Below, in pieces: positions 1 to 8,599 of a DNA stretch of 18,714 nt. Both the position numbers and the translations under genes were made by a program. The notes beneath the pieces are model-generated. The model saw only the letters and a program-made list of their open reading frames with translations. It was not told where the DNA came from and searched no databases. Positions within the stretch are counted from its first letter, which is position 1; each line of letters starts with the position of its first letter. Source of the stretch: Cladosporium sp. IMV 00045 (Eukaryota; Ascomycota; Dothideomycetes; Cladosporiales; Cladosporiaceae); contig MSJI02000133.1 in the NCBI GenBank assembly GCA_001931905.2, forward strand, positions 1 through 18,714, given 5' to 3'.

Positions 1-529
1 GTCTTGGGTTCGCGAATACGCATGATGACGGCGGCAAAACGCTGGGAGTTAATGTTAGCAGAGGGTCGCAAGCCGTGGTAGGCTGCTGCGCCCGTACCTT
101 TGGGTTGTATTCAGCGTTACGAGCGTGCAGAGCGATGGTCTTCAGGTCAAGGCGACAGTCAAGGTTGACCGTAGCGACGATGTTTCTTGGAGAAACTAGT
201 GTCAACACTCGAGTCCTCAAGCGTTCTTTCAAACATGACAAAGGCAATACTCACTGTAGCGTCGGGACAATACCACTGACACCCTGGCCAGCGCCAGGCG
301 TCGCAGCCGGAGTGGCGGGAGTAGCGGGAGTCACCCCGTTGCCTTGCTGGGCGGCATTACCTCCCTGCGACTGGCCGTTCTTGTTCGCCTGCTGTGCTTG
401 TCCATCTTTCTCAGATGAAGGCGGGGTGAGGTGACCTGCTGCGCCGCCCGCGAAGCCTGAGAGCGAGCCGGCGGCAGTGAAGTCCTTGGCCTCCTGTGCG
501 GTACCCGGGTGGGTCATGTAGGGATCCAT
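1..529 (-). CDS. TATA-binding protein (TBP), 5' part, cut by the left window edge
   Basis: General transcription initiation factor that binds TATA DNA and nucleates complexes for RNA polymerases I, II and III in the nucleus. Exons on the minus strand: 529-255, 185-98 and 41-1 (continues outside). The start is the ATG at 529-527. Residues 1-84 are a low-complexity leader rich in A/T/P/G/Q, as expected for the variable TBP N-terminus. The conserved saddle begins at SGIVPTLQ (about 85-92) and continues across the first splice as [20 protein letters not shown], then ARNAEYNPK, then [14 protein letters not shown], matching the first TBP repeat. Intron 1 (254-186, 69 bp, GTGAGT..AAG) and intron 2 (97-42, 56 bp, GTACGG..CAG, branch CTAAC) restore the frame exactly. 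The intron 1 donor creates an in-frame TGA, so retention would remove the whole DNA-binding core. The second TBP repeat is outside the window. Identity is very secure; yeast and fission yeast homologues are SPT15 and tbp1. Confidence 0.96.
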
Positions 530-1360
530 GTTCGCGACGGGTGATGAGATTGCGCCTTGAGTCTGATGCTCAAAGGACGATCGAGTGTTGAGAGCGACGA
601 CGTATGAAGGTCGTGCGAAAACGGCAGTCTGTGAGACTGGGGTGTCAGATCACAGTGCGCGTGTGAAGTGATGGAGTGGTGGTGAAGATGTTGATGATAG
701 TGATGATGACAAATGCACCAACGAGTGTCGCGTGAATAGCGATAGGTGAAGTGATGAGGTTGATTCGTACCAGAAGTGGGAGATGAACAATCGAATGTCT
801 CCCTCACTCGCTGCAGAGAGGTGGGTGGCGGGTGGTTGGTTGGTGTTGATGGAAGAGCGACGGCGGCGACGATATAGTCGGCGCGATGGAAGGCGAGCGA
901 AGGCGCTGCCGGCAATGCCTTCGCGGGGTGAGGTGTATTAAAGTGGAAGTAGCAGTAAGGATGCGCCGGTGATGGTCGCGATGGTGTCGAGTATCGATCG
1001 CAAGGGCGATGTGGATAGTGAGGGCTCGACTTGGGTAGGTGAAAGTGCTAGCACGTGATGTGCAGACCTTTGGGGTTGCTTGCTTTGCTTTTCCGGGGGA
1101 GTAGGAAATCCCTCCCAAACGCGCGCTTTGTTCCGCTAGAGAGTGAAATGTACCGCGAATCGGGTACAATCGAAAGAAATAGGAGCCTCGAAGTATCTGG
1201 GGGGAGGATTTGGGGAAGACTTGGGATTTCGAAGCTATGGGAGAGAAACCAGCTGGGTGCTGAGGGTAGCGTGGCCAGGCGGGAGATGCGAATACGCGGG
1301 AGGTCGGAGCAAGGCAGGGGCAGCCAGATCGAAAAAGCGGAATTGGGGGGCCAGCGCTCT

Positions 1361-1402
1361 TACTTATAGTCGCTGGGGAAAAGCCAGCCCTGCTCTGATT
1401 GG
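1361..1402 (-). promoter_or_regulatory. Possible core promoter: CCAAT box plus TATA-like element
   Basis: Read on the minus strand, CCAATCAG (1402-1395) is followed about 27 bp later by TATAAGTA (1368-1361), the spacing and order of a CCAAT/TATA promoter. It points toward TBP, about 830 bp upstream of its start codon, which would imply a long or intron-containing leader. A second CCAAT box lies on the plus strand at 2133-2137. This is motif matching only; no transcription start is visible. Confidence 0.25.
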
Positions 1403-1423
1403 CCCGACGCCTCAACGCTAGCG

Positions 1424-1435
1424 GTGAAATTTCAC
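1424..1435. repeat. 12-nt perfect palindrome GTGAAATTTCAC
   Basis: The perfect palindrome is flanked by AGC/G on the left and, after one unpaired A, CGCT on the right, so the dyad extends to about 21 nt with one interruption. It sits just upstream of the putative CCAAT box at 1395-1402 when read toward TBP. It could be a dimeric transcription factor site or chance. Confidence 0.4.
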
Positions 1436-1589
1436 ACGCTAATTTGCATGACGCTGCCTGTTGCAATCGGCTTCGTCGTCCTCCTTCGCTCCTGCCCAGT
1501 CACCCACCTGGTCTATCACACTCTCCCTTGCCCCTGCGATGCCTCAGACAAGGATATTTATGTTGCAAGCCCTTCTTGGGGGTGTGCAT

Positions 1590-1614
1590 GAGAATATCAA
1601 CAACTGATATTCTC
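1590..1614. repeat. Perfect 10-bp inverted repeat with 5-nt loop
   Basis: GAGAATATCA (1590-1599) and TGATATTCTC (1605-1614) are exact reverse complements around the loop ACAAC. A further weaker pairing is possible between the preceding CTTGGGG and the following CCCCAG. No gene is attached to it. It may be an RNA hairpin, a transposon end remnant, or chance. Confidence 0.45.
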
Positions 1615-3109
1615 CCCAGGATGTGGCGAAATTCAACAGGTCGAAAACGCGGCTGGCTGGACAGACGGATGACTCACTGGCCTAGCCCAGCCAACAGACA
1701 TGGACAGGCCCGCCCGGTCGCTGGTCGACTAGAAGAGCATGGAAGAAGCAACGTCGCATGTAACAGAACACGCCTGAGTCTGCATATTGGCGTTGTAAAA
1801 ATATCAGCGCCGAATGCATAAGGTATGTTGGGAGGTAGAGTGGAAAGAAAATGAAAGGATAATTCAATCCTATTGCTAAAATGTTCCCATCAAGAAGAAA
1901 AAACTCAGGAGGCGCGTCTCATCCTGTCGCAAACCGAGGCGTCGCGGCAGCGCGGCGGCAGGCAGACGATCCGCGACGTTGGGAATCTCCCCGTCCCTCC
2001 CCCATCCCTTCTCCCAAACTTCACTTTACTTGCTGCCACCTGTTCGCTCGCATGTAATAATTGTGGGCTCTCTTGCATTCACGCCCGGGTTCTTGTCAAA
2101 CGCTTGCGAAACGCTATTTCTACCAGTGGCGCCCAATCAGCGCGCTGAATCGCTGGGTAGGATTCGATACACTTGCGCAGGGTTGCATTAGTTTGGTATT
2201 CGTGTTCTCCATCGACTCGCATTGCGGTGCGCTCACGTGCGCGAACTTGATTGTTTGTGGTGACATGTGAAGTGGGGTGTAGGTTAGTGAATTGGATGAC
2301 TGGAACTGTGAGTGAATATCTTTTCTAATAGTTGACTGTCTATTCACTATTGCATGTAAGTTATAATGGAGTATTCATCTGGCGCAAGGACAACACCTGA
2401 GAAACCACGCGCTACAAATTCACTGTACCACCATACATACCAACAAAAATTCACACCATTCAATGTCTAAATAGAGTAAAAATACCTATCATCCGCCTGC
2501 CTCCCTCTCTCACCTTGCAAACAGAACAGACCCTCAGAATCAGCCTTTCTAGTATACCTCACCCTACCAAACTCTTCCTCGCAAACCTACCATACCTTAC
2601 CCTTACCCGACTTCCCCCATAGATCAACAAAAACAACATGCACAATCACATCACCATTCCCTGAAAACGGACCGTTGCAAACGAAGAACACAACCAAGTC
2701 TCGTGGAAACCGGACCCATGAAACAACAAATCTACCCTGACCCTTGACCTGATCACATGGCCCACCACGTGCCATCAGATGGCTTCCATCCATCGCACGG
2801 ACAGACGTTTTGGATCATAAACGGTTTTTAATAATATGCTGCTTTATTACCGTGTGCAACATGGGCATGAACATTGGTATCAGTACCTGACTTGACGACG
2901 GGAAGGTTGCGAGCAGGTATCAGTAGATGATGTGTAATATGGTCCTTTATGCGCTGATTTACTGAGGTGAATAGGTCTTTTTTTGTTTTCAAGATAATAG
3001 GTACAAATCAAGGTATATACATCTCAAATGAAAAATCCATGTTGATATGGACGAACGGTGAATGAAGAAGCTTTACATGAGTCTTCTTTTCTCCTTCCAT
3101 TTCTTCTGC

Positions 3110-5150
3110 TTATGTCATGGTATATTTCGGGCCCTCGCCGCCTTGCGGTGTTGTCCAACTGTTGATTTGATCTTGTCAGTTGAATGATCTATTTCATATA
3201 CTCTCGGTGGTCTAAACTTACGTGATGTCCTGGTCCGGTACTTTGATATCGCAGGTCTTGCAGTGAATGCAGCTGTTGATAGAAACGTCAGTAATCAGTC
3301 ACTGACTCCTCCAAAAGGGGGCAAACAAGAACCACTCACTTCTGCGAGTTAATCTGGAACCTCACGCCCAACTCCTTGCTCTCATCCTCAGGATACTCGT
3401 ACACGCCCGCGGGACAGAACCGGTTCTCCACGCCCTTGTACTTCGGCCACTCGAGCTCGGCGTGCTTGTCCCAGTCGGCGACCTTCAAATGGCACGGCGA
3501 GTCTTCCTCGTGGTTGGTGCCCGTGCGGCTGACGGAAGTCATGATGTCGAAGCTGATCTTGCCGTCCGGCTTGGGGTACTCGATCTTCTCGCACTGGTCG
3601 GCGAGTTTGGTGGCCGCGTGGTCGGGCTTGCCGTGCTTCAGCGTCCACGGCATCTTGCCGCGGAACAGGTAGGCTTCCAGGCCGGAGTAGGCGAGGCCGC
3701 CCCAGATTCCCAAGGGCGTGTGGAAGGAGGGGCGCATGTTGCGCACGGCCTTCAGTTCTTTCCAGATGCTGCTGCTGCGCAGCTTGTCTTCGTAGTCGTA
3801 TAGGAAGACCGCGTTGCCCGTGTCGGAGGTCTCTTTCAGAGCGTCGTAAGCTGCCTCGGCGGCCAGCATGCCGGAGCGCATGGCGGTGTGGGTGCCTTTG
3901 ATTTTGGGGACGTTGAGGAATCCAGCTGTGTCGCCGATCAGGGCACCGCCGGGGAAAGCACACTTGGGAATTGACTGGAAGCCGCCTTCATTCAAGGCAC
4001 GGGCACCGTAGGAGATGCATTTGCCACCTTCGAGGTATTGGGAGAATTGAGGGTGGTGCTTCATCTTTTGGAACTCGCCGTAGGGTGCTAGCCAGGGGTT
4101 AGGGTAGTCGAGGCCCACGACTAGGCCGATGGAGACGAGGTTGTCGCCGAAATGGTACATCCATGCACCGCCGTAGGTGTCCATGGGTAACGGGTATCCC
4201 ATGCTGTGTACAACCAGTCCGCTCTGGAACTTCTCCGGGTCGATCTCCCATACTTCCTTGATGCCGAGGCCGTAGGTCTGATGTTGGCTGTCACGACGGA
4301 GGTCGTATTTCTTGGTGACTTGCTTGGTCAAGCTGCCGTGGCAACCCTCGGCGAGAAGAGTGCAGCGGGCGTGGAATTCCATACCACGCTCGAAGCTGTC
4401 CTTGGGCTGGCCTGCCCTTGAGATACCAAGGTCATTTGTGGCCACACCCTTCACCTCGCCCTGCGGTGTGTACAATACTTCGGAGGCAGCGAAGCCCGGG
4501 TATACCTCCACGCCCACCTCTTCTGCTCTCTCGCCCAGCCATTTTGTGAACTCGTTCAGTGAGATGATGTAGTTGCCGTGGTTGTTCATCTCTGGCGGCT
4601 TGGGTATGGGGAATGACTTATTCTTGGTGAGGAAGCGCATGCGGTCCTCCAGGGCGGGTGTGGCATTTTCGAATCGATTGGGGTTATCCTCTGATAGCCA
4701 GTCGGGTATGAGCTCGTTGATAGCGGAGGGCTCTACGACGTTTCCGCTGACAATGTGATCGCCGAGCTCACCGGCCTTCTCCAGAAGCAAAACACGGAAG
4801 TCCTCATTGCCGGCGTCGTTGGCAAGCTGCTTCAGCTTGATGGCCGCACTGAGACCTGCCGGGCCACCACCGACAATGCAGACATCGACCTCGTCCACTT
4901 CGCGCTCGAATGTTGCCGGGTCGAAAGATTCGTCGGGCGTGGCGAAACGTCGTCGTGAAGTATCGGTGAAGGCGCGTCTCTGTCCAGCGGTGACGGCGGC
5001 GGGTCTGTAACCTCTGACGAGGCACCTGGAAGTCAGGGCATTGGCCACAGCAGCAGACGGCTTTGCGGCAGCGAATGCGCGGGTTGCAGCTGTGGGCGAT
5101 TGCAAGGCTCGCCGTCTTGCGGTGGCCGAAAGGATGCTGGGGACGGACAT
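3110..5150 (-). CDS. Electron transfer flavoprotein-ubiquinone oxidoreductase (ETF-QO), mitochondrial
   Basis: Passes electrons from reduced ETF (fed by acyl-CoA and amino-acid dehydrogenases) to ubiquinone at the inner mitochondrial membrane. Exons on the minus strand: 5150-3340, 3272-3222 and 3158-3110, giving 636 aa, normal for the family. Residues 1-70 are Arg/Ala/Ser-rich with almost no acids, a mitochondrial presequence. The FAD-binding GGGPAG is at 94-99, with the ribose-binding Glu at 124 (LLLEK). The conserved stretch GDTAGFLNVPKIKGTHTAMR lies near 400-425. The four [4Fe-4S] ligands are C579 (CPAGVYEYP) and C605, C608, C611 (CIHCKTC). Introns are 67 bp (3339-3273, GTGAGT..CAG) and 63 bp (3221-3159, GTAAGT..CAG); both restore frame and family sequence. 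The protein ends KYTMT. The first donor carries an in-frame TGA. The start has context ACAATGT. A CCAAT box and a CCTCGG motif lie upstream. The yeast homologue is CIR2. Confidence 0.97.
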
Positions 5151-5300
5151 TGTTGGTGTTGTGTGGCGATTGGGCGGGGGAATGACAGGGCGCGAGGGCC
5201 TCTAGAGATTAAGAAGAGAAAAACGAGGCGTTGTCGAGCGAAGGGCTGCCACTCATACCGTCATATGCTGCCCGCGGTGTTGGAATCGAGCTCGATGGTC

Positions 5301-5306
5301 CCTCGG
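5301..5306. promoter_or_regulatory. CCTCGG motif, candidate fatty-acid (FarA/FarB-type) response element
   Basis: CCTCGG lies about 150 bp upstream of the ETF-QO start codon. In Aspergillus this hexamer is the core recognition site of the FarA/FarB zinc-cluster regulators of fatty-acid catabolism genes. ETF-QO is needed for mitochondrial beta-oxidation, so the placement makes sense. Only one copy was seen, and a hexamer can occur by chance. Confidence 0.35.
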
Positions 5307-5365
5307 CTAAGAATTATGAGGCGAGGGATCACTCGGCTTAATATGGGTGGAATGAAAATGCTTTG

Positions 5366-5370
5366 ATTGG
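5366..5370 (-). promoter_or_regulatory. CCAAT box upstream of ETF-QO
   Basis: On the minus strand GCCAATCA sits about 215 bp upstream of the ETF-QO start, in the usual range and orientation for the HAP/CBC complex, which regulates many respiratory and iron-using genes in fungi. Confidence 0.35.
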
Positions 5371-5718
5371 CTGCTCTGTCCTGGGCCGAAGCCTTGCTTT
5401 TTTGATAGACTACTCGATGATTGACTACTGCGCATGTGCTTGTCCACCTTTGATGATGGTGTTCTGTCCACTCTTGGTGGTGCATGTTCTTTTACAGGAC
5501 TAGTGGTACAATCTCGTCCTTCTTATCATGTAGACTGCTGGGTTGCCTGAGCACCAAAACTTAGGCAACAACACAATGATAGCGCAATTTGTAGATATAG
5601 CCTGCCTGTAGGCTGTGAACCGACCTTGATGAAAGTAATATGTCGCCGCTGAGCCGAAGAACCACACAGCAGTGACCGCGGCATGAAGAGACCGCGGCGA
5701 AAGAGGTCTTGTCATCAG

Positions 5719-5726
5719 TCACGTGA
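5719..5726. promoter_or_regulatory. TCACGTGA palindrome (bHLH-type site)
   Basis: This 8-nt palindrome contains the CACGTG core used by fungal bHLH factors such as Cbf1. It lies about 370 bp upstream of the SR gene start and 570 bp upstream of ETF-QO, so it could serve either of the divergent genes. Confidence 0.35.
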
Positions 5727-6092
5727 GAGGCGCCAACGTTTGACGAGCGAGCGACGGGTGCGCTTTCTCCAGCTAGCGGTCTCCGCAAACTTGGACCGTC
5801 ATTGCTGCGACGTTAGCCTCGAGCCTCTCAGCCTCTCTCTCTTCCTCTTGCACATCACTTGCATCTGCACCCTCACTGCACACTGCAACTGCACCCGCCC
5901 GTCACTGGCCATCTACCGGACTGGTGCAACTCCTCCGCCTCATCTTTGCGCTTCTTCTCCTCCAACCTCCCAGGACAGGCTCGCGAACGCCTGTGCGCTC
6001 CCACAAGAAAGGACAGGATAGGATAGGAAAGGAAGGCTAGACGCCCGCACAAGGACTCCTACGCACCCGTCACCGGACAGGACATCGCAAAC

Positions 6093-7916
6093 ATGGAGCC
6101 CGAAGGCAAAGCACCCGATACTGTTAGTGCCCTCGATCATCATCATCACTCTAGCCTCGTGTATCATCTGCGCGTGCGCGACCTCGAAGAATCTGGCCCT
6201 CTAACTTACTTTCGACAGCGCCTCTACCTTGGCAACCTCCCGCGCAACGGTACGCTTCATTGAGCTCTTCCGAAATGGCTTTCACACCCTTCTTCCCCTG
6301 CCCTGGCTTCCTCCATCTCGCGCGACAGGACACGCTGGCCCTGCATGACCAGGAAGCGTGGACGTGGACATGGCCGGTCTTTGCTCTCTCCGATCCCTTT
6401 GCTCATCCCACACACTCTCTCTGTCTCTCTCCGCGCGTGCGCATCATTGGCGCCTCGTTTCTCCTCTCTGACTTGGAGATTCTCCGCGCTATCTTGCCAT
6501 CTCATCATACTTTCCCATCGCGGTCGGAGCTGGAGCCCGGGCTCACGAGACTTCACACTCTACCCCCTCGGAATTCGCTAACTGGATCGCGTGCACTGTA
6601 GCTACCAAGGCCGATGTTGAGAACCACTTCAACACTCATGGCACTGGCGAGATCACCGAGATCAAGCTCATGAACGGCTTTGGCTTCATCGAGTACAAAG
6701 ATGCGATGGACGCGCGCGACGTCGTGCCCGGTATGTGCTCCTCGCCCTGCTGCCACATCATCGTGCAGCTGTTTCAGATCAATGCTGTCTAGCGTGCAGA
6801 TATGCTGACTTGCTTTTAGCATTCCGTAAGTTCATCTAGCTCGCGTGCGCCGCTTGTGCTCGACACATGCGTCGCGTGTTGGGCGGCAGCACAGCCCGAG
6901 GTTCTCGCCATGCTTTCAACTACTGACATTTACCGCTGGTTAGATGGCTCTGAGTTCATGGGTGAACGCTTGGTCGTTCAATTCGCCCGTGGCAGCACCC
7001 GCCCTCGCGACGGCCCTGGTTTCCAGGAGCGCGTTGCTCCTCGCCCGCGTCGCACCGTTCATCGTATGACGATCACTGGTCTTCCGTTCGAGACTAGCTG
7101 GCAGGTATGTACTCTTCGAGTGATGCGGCTTTTTTGAAAATACATGCATATGCTTCTGGGCATTCACAATATCTTTGCCTTGCCATTGGTCGATAAAACA
7201 TTTGCTAACTTCTTTCTAGGACCTCAAGGACTTCGCGCGCCAATCTGGACTGGACGTTGTCTACAGTGAGGTCAACCGTGAGCGTGATCCCACTGGCTCT
7301 GGCGGTAAGGGTTTCGTCGAGTACGAGACTGCTGCCGACCTTGCTGCCGCTGTTGAGAAGCTTGACCAGCACGACTTCAAGGGCGCTCCCGTCACCTGTG
7401 TCTCTGACGTGAGTTTACTCCTTGCACGCATTTCCTGATTTCCTACCTAACACTCGACAGCCGCAATCTGAGATCCCGCGTCCTCGCGAGCCCCGCTACC
7501 GCTCTCGCTCTCCAGGCTACCGCGGCCGTGGCTACGGCTACGGCCATGGCCCTCCCATGGACGACTACTACGACCGCCGCGGCCCGCCTCGCGGCTACAG
7601 CCCTCGCCGTGACGACTACCGTCGTCGTTCCCCGCCGCCTCGCTACTACGACGACCCTCGCGACGACCGCTACGGCCCGCCGCCTCGTCGTGGAGGCCCC
7701 CCACCGATCGATGACTACCCTCCGCCTCGCCGCTACGTCGATGACCGCTATGGCCCGCCCCCAGGCCCTCCCCCACGTGGCGGTGGTGCTGGCTACGATG
7801 CCGACCCGTACATGAACGGCCACGGTCGCGAGCCATACGGCCGCCCGCCGAGCCCAAGAGGCGACAGGAGGGGAGGCGGCTACGACCGCGGTTACGATGC
7901 CCGCCCTTACTGGTGA
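6093..7916 (+). CDS. SR-type splicing factor with two RRMs (SRSF1/Srp2-like)
   Basis: Nuclear RNA-binding protein acting in splice-site selection and probably mRNA export. Seven exons: 6093-6122, 6219-6249, 6602-6730, 6820-6825, 6944-7104, 7220-7408 and 7461-7916, giving 333 aa. RRM1 (about 11-82) has RNP2 LYLGNL and RNP1 NGFGFIEY. RRM2 (about 106-181) carries SWQDLKD (117-123), the hallmark of the SR-protein pseudo-RRM, with GKGFVEYE as RNP1-like strand. The tail (190-333) is R/G/Y/P/D-rich with RSRSP, SPRR and RRRSPPPR motifs, so RS dipeptides are sparse and RG/PY character dominates. Introns are 96, 352, 89, 118, 115 and 52 bp; all start GT, end AG, and restore frame. Intron 5 interrupts SWQ/DLKD. 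The ATG at 6093 is in context ACATGG. Retaining intron 2 gives TGA within six codons, which could support autoregulation. Closest described relatives should be fission yeast Srp2 and filamentous-fungal SR proteins. Confidence 0.94.
6820..6825 (+). other. 6-nt microexon (exon 4 of the SR gene)
   Basis: The hexamer CATTCC is preceded by a branch-like TGCTGAC and TTTTAG, and followed by a consensus donor GTAAGT. Joined to its neighbours it completes GCA, gives TTC, and starts CAT, so RRM1 reads VVPAFHGSEF. Skipping it stays in frame and gives VVPDGSEF. Inclusion keeps the residue spacing I expect for fungal homologues (Srp2 has a similarly spaced Phe-Gln-Gly here), so inclusion is the likely main form. 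Confidence 0.8.
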
Positions 7917-8599
7917 ATACTCTCCTTTCTTATCCCCTTACTTCCATTAGAGGGGCGACGTGCGATGGAGAAAAACTCGTGGCTATTGGCAGGGGTATTA
8001 CCATTCCTGCAACACATACTGAACAGCCTCAAGATTTCGAACTCCTCGACCACCACCAACGACGATGACACTCGTTCCTTGCGATCAGTGATACCCCACC
8101 TTTTTTGATTTTAGCCTTGCAGAAAAGCTATACGAAACCATTCTGGGGCTGGCTGTTTTCGGAGAGGGATAGGGTTGATTGCTGCACAGACTGAATCTCT
8201 CATTTTTTCTTTTCACAACACCAAAAATGTTTACGATGGGTTTGCTTTTGATTTCCGTTCAGAAAAGGAAAAGGGGACACGAAAAGATTACGTTCGCCGG
8301 CCGTCGATAATATGAACAAATGACAGTCGGTACTGAAAGCATCTTGGCCCCGGACTGGTTCCTTTACGGGTGGTCAGAGCAATGAGCGTTTTCTTCCAAG
8401 TCGAGTATGATTAGGTATCAAGTCCTCTTTTTCCTTTTCTTTTTCTTGGTCTCATTGTCATTGTATTTGTATCGAAGTAGTACAGACTGGCACACACACA
8501 GACCTCAAAAAAATTGCTATGCGCGTGATTTCCTTCCATCAGAACCTTTATACGCACGTGTGTATCCCTCACAACTCATATCTCACTTCCATTCAATCC
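7917..8599. other. Convergent 3' region between the SR gene and the metallophosphoesterase
   Basis: The 683-bp stretch follows the SR stop codon and precedes (on the plus strand) the phosphoesterase stop. It should contain both 3' UTRs. It is T-rich between about 8400 and 8470 and includes runs such as TTTTTTGATTTT near 8101. No ORF with recognisable product and no RNA gene was seen. Confidence 0.6.

Larger units (their letters stand above)
530..3109. other. 2.6 kb gene-poor gap: TBP upstream region and ETF-QO 3' region
   Basis: No convincing coding region was found. The longest open frame (minus, 804-1466) translates to a P/S/R/H-rich sequence without recognisable domain or codon bias. The part next to 3109 is AT-rich and should hold the ETF-QO 3' UTR and polyadenylation signals. 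Visible small structures: CACGTG boxes at 1052-1057, 2234-2239 and 2766-2771; a 12-nt perfect palindrome at 1424-1435; a hairpin at 1590-1614; and a repeated 10-mer GGTATCAGTA at 2876-2885 and 2916-2925. A small or multi-intron gene, or a noncoding RNA, cannot be excluded by eye. Confidence 0.6.
5151..6092. promoter_or_regulatory. Divergent promoter region between ETF-QO and the SR gene
   Basis: The 942-bp gap separates two divergently transcribed genes. The ETF-QO side holds a CCTCGG motif and a CCAAT box; TCACGTGA is near the middle. From about 5815 to 6000 the plus strand is strongly pyrimidine-rich (CTCTCT runs and repeated TGCA words), typical of the leader and start-site region of a fungal housekeeping gene. 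A short GGATAGGATAGGAAAGGAAGG-like purine run follows near 6013-6036. No coding exon was recognised. Confidence 0.6.

Noticed and set aside
804..1466. 220-residue open frame on the minus strand upstream of TBP
   Set aside because: Composition is P/S/R/H-rich and irregular, no domain or conserved motif is seen, and it covers the likely TBP promoter and leader.
2587..2793. 68-residue minus-strand frame with Val/Gly-rich content
   Set aside because: Short, no known motif, no splice partners found that extend it; chance frame is the simpler reading.
2876..2925. Direct 10-mer repeat GGTATCAGTA as a possible target-site duplication
   Set aside because: Only 30 bp lie between the copies, with no terminal inverted repeats or element-like content.
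7443..7857. Two long minus-strand frames opposite the SR protein tail
   Set aside because: They are mirror frames of the repetitive R/G/Y/P codons of the real exon on the plus strand; no independent motif.
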